From positions 1 to 64,000 of the forward strand of contig NC_087062.1 in NCBI RefSeq assembly GCF_963678635.1: DNA of 64,000 nucleotides, written 5' to 3'. This DNA comes from Symsagittifera roscoffensis (lineage: Eukaryota; Xenacoelomorpha; Acoela; Convolutidae). A program made the position numbers and the translations under genes. Under the pieces are notes generated by a model, which was given only the letters and a program-made list of their open reading frames with translations, did no database searches and was not told the origin of the DNA. Positions 23,171 to 33,971 of this stretch are shown here, one piece after another. Within the stretch, counting starts at the first letter, position 1; the number at the start of each line of letters is the position of its first letter.

Positions 23171-23488
23171 GAGCTGAAGTCAGGGGAGGTTGCATGGCGG
23201 ACCCCATGTATTAGGATACGTTATTGATGTCCGGTCCGCCATGATTTGTATTAAAATTGGGTATAGAGTCTATAAAATTTTAAGATAGGGAATACCGATG
23301 ATAAGGTTTTATGATTTGTGTGATGGTGAGATAATGGTAAGATAAAAGAATTTTTTTCGTGTGGAAATATTTAGTTTTATCGCAAAAATCTCGGCGCGCG
23401 TTATCTGATTGGGAACAATTAATTGTTAACTACGGGTAGATTGTGGAGTTAGGGTTATGAATTTAGTTTTCTGGTTCATGGTAAATCA
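23171..23488. other. Junction between oppositely oriented family-3 remnants
   Basis: No coding sequence. The minus-strand remnant ends near 23170 and a plus-strand remnant starts near 23540, leaving about 350 bp with an 11-bp-arm hairpin (23193-23243). Just to the right, at 23498-23527, TTTGCGCAAA occurs twice. Confidence 0.5.
23193..23243. repeat. Perfect 11-bp inverted repeat (hairpin)
   Basis: CATGGCGGACC at 23193-23203 is answered by GGTCCGCCATG at 23233-23243 with a 29-base spacer. The arms are GC-rich in an AT-rich setting. No Helitron CTRR end or TIR duplication was seen beside it. Confidence 0.7.
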
Positions 23489-23539
23489 ATGCTAAGAGTT
23501 TTTGCGCAAAAACTTTGCGCAAAAACATTTAAGGACATG

Positions 23540-25200
23540 CTGGATCCGAAAAAAAAACATTCTCAAGCTTTACCCAAAATTTTATCTTCTCAAATGCACA
23601 AATTTGGATCAAAGTATTGCAACGATTTCAAAACATGCCATTTAAATAAACCTTACCCCCATCATAAACAAATAGAAGAAGAAATATTGATATTAAAGGA
23701 CAAAGTTCTAACCACAGAATATCATTCGTTACAAAAGGACCAGTATCACCCTCTTCAGAAGGAAACTCGTATTAACTGGTCATAGTTGACGCATTTACAC
23801 ACTACGTAGCACTCAAACCAGTACCTCATTATAATGTCTATTATGCATATACAACACTTTATGAACACTGGATATCGGAATTTAGCACCGAAGTCTTTGT
23901 CACAGACAATGGCACTGAGTTCATCAATAATGTAGTAATCACATCATGCCATTCATTTAACATTAAAAACAAACCACGAACATCTCATGCACCTTGGACT
24001 AATGATTTAGTCCAAGGAATGAAACGTTCACTACAAGAAAACCTCAAATGTATCATCAATTAAAACAAAATGTGCTGAAAGGTCAACAGATGTAAAATTA
24101 TTCCCCTTGGCTCACCTTTCACAAATAACAACAACAATAGGGTTTTCACCTTATGAAAAGGTTTTTAACTAAAAACCAGCAAAACCAATAATGTTTACAG
24201 CAAATTCATCCAAAAATACAGAAGGTTATTGTCAACCTACTAAAGCATCAAATTGTTACAGTCTAGCACTACATACACATGATAAAGATCGTTTCCATCA
24301 TCCACAAGTTTAAAAATTAGCCTCCGGAACACGTACCGAATGTATTTTAAACAGAGATAAAAACAAAATGATTTCTACCAGAAAAAAGCCAAAAAACTAT
24401 AACAAAGACAAAATGTTCAATCACAAATAAATTCACCACTTATACCAGCCACAAAATTAACAAATGGAAAATACGTATTAATGCCAAAACTAATGACACA
24501 AAAAGGAGTTTATTTGAAAAACTACAGCCACTCCGAAAAAAACTGTTTCAGATTATTGACAAACCCACTGATGTAACATACAAATGCATACAAACCATTG
24601 AGGTAACATAGAAATGAACCGTTCACTACAAGAATATCTCGGATGTATCATCAATGGAAACGATATAAAATATACTGAATGGTCAATAGATGTAAAATTA
24701 TTCCCCTTGGCTTACAATTCACAAATAACAACAAACTTAGGACTATTACCTTGTGAAATGGTTTTTAACCAAAAGCCACAAAATCCAATATTGTTCACAG
24801 CAAACTCCTCAAAAAACAAACAAATTTATTGCCAACCTACAAAAGAATCAATGTGTTATTTTCTACCCTTACATACACACGATGAAGATCATTTTCATCA
24901 CCCACAAACTTTAGAATTAGCCTCTGGCACACAGACCGAATGGATTAAAAACAGAGATAAAAAACACAATGAAAATCATCAAAAAGTAGCCAAATAACTA
25001 TTAAAAAGACAGAATTTTCTTTTCCAAATAAGTTCACGATTCACACCAGCTACAATTTTAGAAATTGGAACATTTGATTTAATCCCAAAATATCCCAAAT
25101 ATCTAAAAAACTACAACCATTCCGAGAAAAAAATATTTCAAATTATTGACAACCCACTAATAAAACATATAAAATGAAACAAATAAAAAAAAATTTCAAC
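23540..25200 (+). pseudogene. Family-3 integrase remnant with internal duplication
   Basis: The HHCC finger end (NDFKTCHLNKPYPHHKQI, about 23617-23678) is followed by the catalytic core: FTHYVALKPVPHY, VTDNGTEF (about 23899) and the Glu-containing stretch, here NDLVQGMKRSL where the other copies have LVEGMNRSL, so the catalytic Glu is Gln. The C-terminal half is present twice (24019-24600 and 24613-25190). The second is open for 127 codons (24614-24997) and ends in the segment before the GPY motif. Numerous stops; not functional. Confidence 0.85.
24019..25190 (+). repeat. Partial tandem duplication (~594 bp) inside the integrase remnant
   Basis: ATGAAACGTTCACTACAAGA at 24019 and ATGAACCGTTCACTACAAGA at 24613 start two successive copies that both end near an ACTACARCCAYTCCGAGAAAAA segment. 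They differ clearly along their length, so the duplication is old or was joined from two diverged elements. Confidence 0.75.
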
Positions 25201-26590
25201 AAAGAAATGATCTTTTACCATATTACCCAAAAGAAAACGCTCTTCGCGAGCTAACATAACTATACTCATTTTACTGGACTCAAAGTTGTCCAGGACAACT
25301 CAGACACTAATCAAAAACAAACAAATGATATAAACTGTTCACCACAAAAATTAGAAACAAAAAAATAAAGAAAATTTGAGACAAAATTCAAGAAATGAGC
25401 AATAAACAAATACCTCAGAAACAAAGAAAAAAACCAAAAATAAGAAGGAAAATTCTACCACAAGAAATAAAATAAAATCTCAACAACGACAATCATCGCG
25501 ATTTCATAATCCACCACGAAAAAATTACAAAACCTTCTTTCCACAATCTAAAATATTTTGAAAAATTGAATTCCATAAACCTCCTTCTAATTAATTATCA
25601 TTTTTAAACTTTCAAATTATTACAACTTTTTTTTTCTCTTTTTCAAAAAACTCAAGCTGATACTTTTCAACAACTAGCTCAACTTTAGCCGCCCATAAGC
25701 AATGATAACATCACCTGATTCTGACACCACTTCTTTAGTCGACTTTTTGCAAACTTGAAACATCTATGGAACTATAACTAAATGACCTCCAGGTCAAAAT
25801 AAGGAACCAGCTCATATTTGACAACCGGAATAAACAAAATCTAAAAATTACAACCCTCAACTATCAACTAGTAAAAAGATCAACAATTTTGTCCCAACTT
25901 ATGCTCCGAATTTGGCCTAAGGAAAAGTATTCAATTGAACTAAATGAAAAATAGGACATGATCATTTAGCCTAAAGTACAAATAATTCCTAGATAACCCC
26001 GATCACCAAAAACTGCCCATATCCAACCCACTTGTCAAAAATCAATAAACAATCCGACCACCTTCGAATTTCGACCAAAAAAGAAAAAAATATTTCGGCA
26101 AGAACGAACCGTTTCTCAAATGCTTCTTTCCAAATCAACCAACCTTCCTAAAACATTAACTTCAAATCTTTTTTCACTCCTATAAAACTTTTTCAAATCA
26201 TTATATTTTTCATTAAAGATACATTTGAACTTGAACTGTTTCTCTTTCTCTTCATAACTTTTTGAACTTTTTCTTGATTTTCTATTCACTCCACAAAACC
26301 TACATCAACTTTGCAAAAAATCTTGACCACCTCCTCAGGTACGATATTTCAACAACTATCTAAATGTTAAGACAATTATTCAACAAGAAAGACATTTCTC
26401 TTCTTTTAGTGTTTTTTTTTCACATTCCTTTTATGCCTAATTCTGACCATATGCAAACTTATTTAAAAAAGCACAAATAATTTTTGCCCTAACAATGATG
26501 CCTTTAATCATTTTCATAGAAGAATAATATAATCAACATAAGTTTTCTTCATAGGTAAAAAATAAAAGAACCTTTCAAAATTACTAATCA
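25200..26590 (+). other. Decayed pol-env spacer of the family-3 remnant
   Basis: Collinear with 57050-58210. Recognisable blocks include TTTTACTGGACTCAAAGT (25270), the AGGTCAAAATAAG...TTGACAAC block (25790) and CCTCCTCAGGTACGATA at about 26330-26347, the place of a likely splice acceptor. No open frame of note. Confidence 0.65.
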
Positions 26591-27520
26591 ACTACCCACA
26601 CAGCAGTCCCCACCGACTATGACATCTCAGGAATCTCCAACAACACCAACATGCAGTCAGACAAGTCGCCCTCAATCATCAACACGTATTTCTTTTCAAG
26701 AAATGCCATGTACATTTGAGGAAAGACATTCACTACTATCAGAACCTTTAGAACCTGTACTTCACCTCGCACCCCTAAGCGAACCAGAATAAAAACCAAT
26801 ATATAACATATACCCCTCTCTCAAGCAAGATCTTAATAGAAGAAGACATCCAAATCAAAACCAAAATACACCCATAATAGATAGACAAATCATACACCCA
26901 AGACGAAATAGAAATTTCACAACTCCTAGAACTCATTTTAGTATACACTCAACAACAACACTAAATCCTTTATATCTTTCCAGTAGTACAATTCAAAGTA
27001 TCCCCTACCATTATAATCTACCTCACAACAAAATACTCGGAACATAACATCGGACTACTTAGGATCAACCCCCACATCCAAACAATTTCGTGAAAATCCC
27101 TTTAACAACCCAACTTCAACACAACGTGCCCCACACTGGGTGACACAAGCTTTCACTCAAGGTGAAACAAACTTGGTAAACGACCCAATAGATACTTCGT
27201 CAGATACATCCTTGTCACTACCAGAAACCCTCTCACTCCTTTCAACCCCTTCAATAAGTCAAACTTCAACAACATCATTTCCTCTAAATTTGGACGATAT
27301 ATATAAGGAACTTTTGACCAAAAAAACACCCCTACGGTTAGGTTGGAATACAACCATAGCGCCACCTCCATTATTTAGTCAACACCTCGACAGTAACAGA
27401 CTACATAACTGAGCTTTCAACAGATTACAATATAGACACGATATTCACAAATACATACAGGAACACAACATACAAATTCTTAAAAAGGCAAACTGACTTT
27501 TAATTTTGAAATAGCAGTAA
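26400..27520 (+). pseudogene. Remnant of the family-3 ORF upstream of env
   Basis: Matches 58250-59530. The Pro/Ser/Thr-rich part is recognisable (ISFQEMPCTFEERHSLLSEPLEPV; later a 90-codon open piece at 27140-27412 with NDPIDTSSDTSLSLPETLSLLSTPS and PLRLGWNTT). Stops divide it. The N-terminal membrane segments can no longer be read. Function unknown. Confidence 0.65.
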
Positions 27521-27689
27521 AATAAAGAATTGATAACATCATCCCTCCTCCCCATTAGCTCAATCATTACCTGCCCCATTTATCACAACAGTAATTAGCT
27601 ATAAAAAAGATAGATATATGAAAAAGACACTTGGTTACATCACATTCTATAATAGCTATTCCGGACTATCTTACACATGTATTTTTTTT

Positions 27690-30158
27690 AAACCTTCTCT
27701 CTCAAAAACTTTTCCCTTTTACTTTTTCAGAACCAATGAATCATAAAAATCCTTCCCCTCGAATAGGAGCCCATGGTTTACTAGTAACACACTATGATTG
27801 AGAAGAAAAGCAACAAAAAACACTACGTAAACACGCCATAAACCAAGTAACTCAAGGCTAATCCGAACCACAAGAAAAAGAAACAACAATTATAATAACA
27901 ACACTTTATTCAAAAGGCCGAGCTACAACATTAATAGGATACAAGTTTACAGCAACATTCTCGGAGAAAAAAGAACATTTTTCCCAAGTCTCAAATGAAA
28001 ACAAAAATAGAATTGATCACGAAACTTTCCATCAAAATAATGAAGAAAGACTTTTTCATCTTAGCCCTGAAGATTGTAAAAACGAACTTAATCGACTACA
28101 ATTAACCACAAACGAAGGCACAAAGCAAAAACTGAGTTTTTCAAGACTCTGACATCAAGCGGAACTTGAAAGATACCAAGGTCATATAACATTAGATGAC
28201 AAATAGCCATTCCATGGCGCACATGGACGATTAGCTTATGATCTCCATGATAAAAATTGGGCATCACACCATGGAACAAACAACCCTTCTAACTGCAAAG
28301 CTGACACAAAAGACAAAGCATATCAAGAAAATATGTTTTTTGATTGGAAAAACCAATTGGAAAAAGTACAATTAACACGAGATTTAAAAGACGACACTCT
28401 AATTCATCAAGGAATACGACTAACTTGTAAAATTGACCAAGGATATTGCGATCCAACAACAAGAACACAAGCAACAACTGTTTGGTTCCCCGAAGACACA
28501 GGTACCACATTTGAAGATTCAAGAATACACGCAAAAATTATCAAATTTCATCAAAAAAACTTTATTGAATCCATCCCTTATGATAAAGTAAACCCTGAAA
28601 AAACAAGACAAAACAATCATTGTTTCAAAAATATCAATAATATAGAAAACAAATTGACATGTTTTCAAATCTACCCAAAAACAGAACTCGCTTGCAAATA
28701 AAACACTCCACTTTATATAACACAAAACTCAGAAATTCTTGTCGAATACGAAAATGGTTTCGACATGAACACAGGAAAACTACTAATTAAACCATATTCA
28801 ACACATCACATCTCAAATAGTGAAGAAGACTCAAACATCCCACTAATACTTCTCAAATACACAGGAAGAACTGGTGGAAAACTTCGACCCTAAGACAAAA
28901 GCAGTACACGCTTACCAGAACTATCACTTATGAACGACGCGTATTTTGGTGCATTTCACTACGACATTCACTTGGGCATCAAACTAAACTATACAAAAAG
29001 TAGAATTTTTCAAGAATTGTCACTATCAAAACTAGAAAGGCTTCATCACTTATGTGAACTTGAACGAACACAAAATTTAGAACCACTTGCACTTGCAGTA
29101 TTGAAAATACCTTATGCAGGTTAATTGTTGTCAGGAATAGATCAAAGTTTATCAACTACGAAGAAAACATTTTATGGTACTACACATGTACAAAAAATAT
29201 CACCATTTTATGTATTTGAAGACAAAATATGTTACAAAAGAATCCTCAGACTCTACAAAAATAAAGTGCAATTTGTTCACCCACTTTCTAAAAGAACATT
29301 TTTTTGGGATACAGCTGTTCCATGTGGATCTGAAAATAGCCACAATGTTGTACAGTTAAACCCCGATGAAGATAAATACTATCTTCTCACACCATATCCC
29401 TACACTTAGGCCACCATTTAAAAAATTCTCACCAGCAAGTGTTAAAGCTAATGCTAGAAACCCAAATACAGAATTACAGTCAATAAGTAGATAATCAGAT
29501 CAGTTGTACAACATCACGTCCGCAAACAACAATTTCAAGAACTCCTTACAAAAACTGATACAATGCAAAGACAATCCATTGACCAAAACTTAAGGAAAAT
29601 TGCAGAAACCGCAGGATTTTTGGACATCTATACAGAAGGCTAAAGTGGATACTTTAAAGAAATTTAACATGCAATTTATCTAAACGGTGAAAAATACCAT
29701 CCGCAAGATACATCACCCATCAATATCTTTAGCTTTATACATTTCTAGGATGGCCCTACTACATCATAGAAAGATTGACTCTTTTATATGCAATGTTTTA
29801 CTTTTTTGGTTTTATCTTTTCATTATTGAAGGGAATTTATAATACAAGCGCAATACACACACAAGTAAACGAACAGGCAACTGTAGCATGCTTACTTTTC
29901 GCAAGATTTCTCGAAATAATTTTAACCTCAATTAACAAAATCCTTTTAGACGCTCAAATAATAGAATATAAAAAAAAACTATCAACCACACCCAAAACAC
30001 ATGAAAATTCACAAAACACTAGAAACACGACACCTACTGCACCACAATTACACAATTTACAAAATAACCATCCATTCTCTTTAGTACTACGAATTTACAG
30101 GAATATCGCCCTAACAGAGCACATCTCTACAAGTCATAGATATCCACAAAGTAAATAA
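27690..30158 (+). pseudogene. Family-3 env-like glycoprotein remnant with membrane anchor
   Basis: Collinear with 59521-61570. Open pieces at 28333-28701 (FFDWKNQLEKVQLTRDLK, then GYCDPTTRTQATTVWFPED), 28930-29124 and 29125-29409 (SPFYVFEDKICYKR, PCGSENSHNVVQLNPDED) keep the conserved cysteine blocks. After a helical stretch the copy reaches a strongly hydrophobic segment at 29775-29850 (LLYAMFYFFGFIFSLLKG), the likely transmembrane anchor, and a polar tail to 30158. The protein would be a type I surface glycoprotein. Stops and frameshifts disrupt it throughout. Confidence 0.7.
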
Positions 30159-30287
30159 AATATCCACGAAGTAAGTCATAGATAAAAACGCACAGCAACC
30201 AAATGTAGAAGAAACGCATGAACAAATTATAGAACATCCACAAACCACTAAATTTGGTTCTCAGAACAACCATCGTTTTAGCCCACG

Positions 30288-31735
30288 ATGAGCCGCCAGA
30301 TTGGATCTCTCAACCGTTCCCTTTCATACCCATCCAACCTCCAACGTCAGTCTCAGATCTCACCACTTTTTGATTTCACTCGCTATCCTGAACCATCTTA
30401 TACTAATAATTCGCCAGTCATGGTTTCAGATGACACTTCCACAAACACAGTTTTTCACACAGTTTCACACTGTAACAACTCTGATATTGTAACCATAGAT
30501 GAATTTGCAGACTTCTAGCCTAGCCCATCCACTTTTTCCCAAACCCCCTTTCAACCCCTCCAAACCCAAACCCCGATGTGTCTTCCTCAGCCCCTTCTTC
30601 CTACACTGATGTAACCCCAACATACTCTCCAATGACCAGCGACCCACCTGACCGCTCGAGCCCCGTTGATACAGAACTAGAAAACGAACTAGATAACTTT
30701 ATAACCCTTCAACAACACCCTAACACACTAACCAATCATTACCTCTCACAAACCATATTATCCTCAGAATCCTCCAACCCCCCATCCACTACTAGAGAAA
30801 CCCGAGCCCACTTCACCGAGTATTTAAACGAAAACTCCCCAATACCCCTTCCCTTCTAACCCTCGACCAGCTCAAACATTTTCGATTCATCCACTTCATC
30901 TTAACACAAAACAATTTCTTCAAGTGTTCTTACCATTCTTTCCACAAAATACTTACCATCACTCAAATCCTTTCAACGATCAACCGAATTACGTAAACAA
31001 AAATGCCTTATTCCCCACGCTTTAATGGACCTCATATTATCATTTCAATAACCCATTATCACTTCCACTATAAAAAAAACCGGACGACAATGAATTATGT
31101 CAAACTAGACTAGATCACCTAACCACAGCACTTAATGAAAAACATTTCACAACCATCGGATTGAACCAAACACTACACAAAAAAACTAACCGATTTCCAA
31201 TTAACCATTATGATCACTTCATTGCACGATCAAATGAGATACTTTTTTAGATGACGATAATAACGCTAACCCCCAACTAATTGAAAAATTTTTCATCAAA
31301 TCTTAATATGTATTTACTATTAACTGCAGGAATAAAAATATGATCACAATATATCCACAGCACTTCGCGACACAAAAGCCTACGACTCTTGTTTCAGTAA
31401 ATTTAAACGTTTTTCATTAACCTTTAATTTGCTAACACCCAAAGAACGTGACTTACACTGTTCACATCAAACCGCCTTACGCACAAAACAAACTCCTACA
31501 AATACTTACTACAACTTCATACAACACCTTTACACAACTAATACACCATCACGAAACCCACAACACTGCACCATTCTTCTCAAACTTCACATATTGTATT
31601 AAAGACAATAACATGCAAGGAAATCTTAGAAACTACGACCCTATCCGACAAATCTATATATACTGCCCACTAACCAGAACTTTCAACGTTGGTGAATCCC
31701 GCCTACTAATTGTGTCTCACGAATATATGTAGCCC
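30288..31735 (+). pseudogene. Unknown ORFs downstream of env in family 3
   Basis: Three open pieces follow env: 30288-30518, 30578-30859 (both rich in Ser, Thr, Pro and acidic residues) and 31448-31732 (94 codons, with FFSNFTYCIKDNN, IYIYCPLTRTFNVGESRLL). The first two could be one acidic Pro/Ser/Thr-rich protein or the cytoplasmic tail of env continued. The third is less biased in composition and looks more like a folded domain with Cys. I recognise none of them, and there is no second copy in the window to compare. Confidence 0.35.
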
Positions 31736-33584
31736 GTTGAAATTTCAACCCTAGAGAACATTCACAACATTAAATATAATCATAAGCTTTATAATCTAAT
31801 CAAAAAACAGCGCATGAATTCTCACCAAGTAGTGAAGAGCACAAGATCATCAAAGAACTCTAAACTAAAAATATCACCCGCTTACTTGCTAAACTTCTAA
31901 CAACAACGAACGTCCTTCACGATATTTTCCCAAATGGATTTTTTGCTGATGATTGAGTAAGTATAATTTTGTATCTTACTCTTATAAATTCAAAACACAA
32001 TTAACCATTCTTTATAAAGTTCTCACTTTAATTTTAGATCTCATCACACAATCGTCTAAAACAAACAAAAAAAAATCAAAATTGAAAACTCATTTCTTAA
32101 AAATTCTAAACTCGTATTAAGCAATCGCAGTATAATTGAAAAGCAGTAAAACTTCCCCCAAATAGCAGAAAATAATAAATAATCCCCACTGCAATAAATT
32201 TCTTTTTACAAGACAGTAAATTTATAAATTAAATTCCCCTAAAGCAGCAAAATTATTATCTCAGCGCAGTAAAATCATGAAAAATCACAAATAGATTGAA
32301 ACAATACTAACTTTTTACTGGACGCTTCTTTTGTAAGGTTTGAATCATACACTCGCCCATAAAACTCTTTCCACAATCGCACAGCTCGCCCACGAAGAAT
32401 TGTTTAAAAAATGAATTTTAAATTTTAACTTCAACTGATAACAACTTTAACCAGTTTTCACACGTTTCAAACTTTCCTTTAACCCGGTTAGAAGGAATTA
32501 TATAGTACACCACAAAAACCAACGCACTTTACTAACGTTACAAAATCACGAATTAAACGCATGACTAAGATAGAAAACCCCACGGTACCCAAACCAGATT
32601 AAACCCATATTAAAACTGGATTAATTTTTTTTTTGATGAACAACTTCAAGTCTCACGACAAACGAATAAAACACAAAAAAGTCGAGAAGTAAAACCAAAC
32701 CAAAAGATTCGATTCTTAAGAAAAGGACACGACCAAAATAAAAAGAGACAAATAAGTAATAAAAACGAAACAAAAAGTTGAACATAAAAAGAGACTCTGC
32801 ACAAAGAGACCTCAAAAATATACCCAACTCCTGGCTCCACCAACCAGAGGGACGTCCTAAGCCTGCTCTATAGCCGGCCTAACCCACTGCGCTACACCAC
32901 GCTTTGTGACCCATACCCCATTTTTGCCAAATGTTTCTATAGGTTGAGCAAATTTTAGAAAATAACTCAACATAAACAAAAACGCTTTTGCGATGACCAT
33001 TAATAACAAATCAAAGCTAAAACTGAGCTAACAAACAAAATTTTGTATGTAAACGATAAATGCAGTACGTATAGATTTTGTAAAGCCCAAAAGACGAGCA
33101 GCAAAGGAGACGACAATCCGATCTTTTTCCAACTTCGGAATGGCAAATCTACTCAATTAAAGTACTACTCTACTAAAGACACTGCCTCAAAGGATTTAAA
33201 GTATGGATTCAACATACTTTAGCATACTTCAACATCGCAGCAAAGGAAAACCACTGAACTAGACCAATGGCCATCTCGATGTTGACTACACGTTGTACAC
33301 TTGGTACTTCGCACGTAAAAATCAAACTCCACCCTGCACATAGTCTCGCTATAAAGTTAACGAAATCGATACATCATTGAGTCGATCAGAACTCTTGACA
33401 CAATCACCCAAGACTACCACAATCAACGAGACCCATCTAGAGATACGAACATAACCATCTCCCTCCGTCAAACACGAACAGCCACACTTCTCCTTTCTCC
33501 AAGAAGTCAATGCTCAATAAGAAACTACATCACCCGTCCTTCACTACATTAAAGCATTGAAAAACTAAAAACTCTCTAAACCCC
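31736..33584. other. 3' non-coding part of the family-3 remnant
   Basis: No recognised gene. Repeated AGCAGTAAAA/GCAGCAAAA motifs at about 32140-32280. A tRNA-like segment lies at 32826-32906. The last 300 bases before the LTR are less AT-rich. Confidence 0.5.
32826..32906 (-). other. Degenerate tRNA-like segment
   Basis: The minus strand reads GGTGTAGCGCAGTGGGTTAG, a good D-arm/box A, and about 40 bases later CTGGT-7-GCCAG, a T-arm that pairs but whose loop has lost the TTCGA core. A SINE head or a tRNA pseudogene are both possible. Confidence 0.5.
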
Positions 33585-33971
33585 GGATGGGTGGAACCAG
33601 TTCTAAACAAGAAATTTTAATTGATTATAAATATAATTCTCTATTCATATAAAGTATTCTTAAGTAACCAATCATATTCCATCTCTAACCTTTACACTTA
33701 TTGGTATGTGCTGAAACTACTTGTAGCTTCAGCACCAGAGCAAATTGAATAGATCTTAGGCAGTTAACTCGTATAAATCTCCTACTGGCAACTAACTCGC
33801 ATAAACCAGTATACACTGGACTAGGAGATATAAGAGTAAGACTAAGATCGGTATTAGCCTAAGAAGCTGCACGAATCTATCCGGCCGAAAATAAGATAGC
33901 GTGACGAGCAGACGGTGTAGTGAAACTAACTGAAATTACTCTATGAGTATAACCAAATGGGTAATAACTCA
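33585..33971 (+). repeat. 3' LTR of the decayed family-3 element
   Basis: Shares with 46612-47034 a run of collinear blocks: GTGCTGAAACTACTTGTAG, CAGCACCAGAG, ATAAGAGTAAGA, ATCGGTATTAG, GATAGCGTGACGAGCAGACG and the end near TAACTCA. Divergence is high, and the left end is approximate. Position after the env-downstream ORFs and orientation fit a 3' LTR. Confidence 0.72.

Larger units (their letters stand above)
23489..33971 (+). mobile_element. Decayed env-bearing family-3 LTR element, 5'-truncated
   Basis: Runs collinear with the better copy at 55900-61570: integrase, pol-env spacer, upstream Pro/Ser/Thr-rich ORF, env, then env membrane segment, further ORFs and a 3' LTR at about 33585-33971. 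It lacks its LTR, gag, protease and RT on the left, being joined to other remnants near 23.5 kb. It is the only copy in the window that shows what follows env. Confidence 0.8.
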
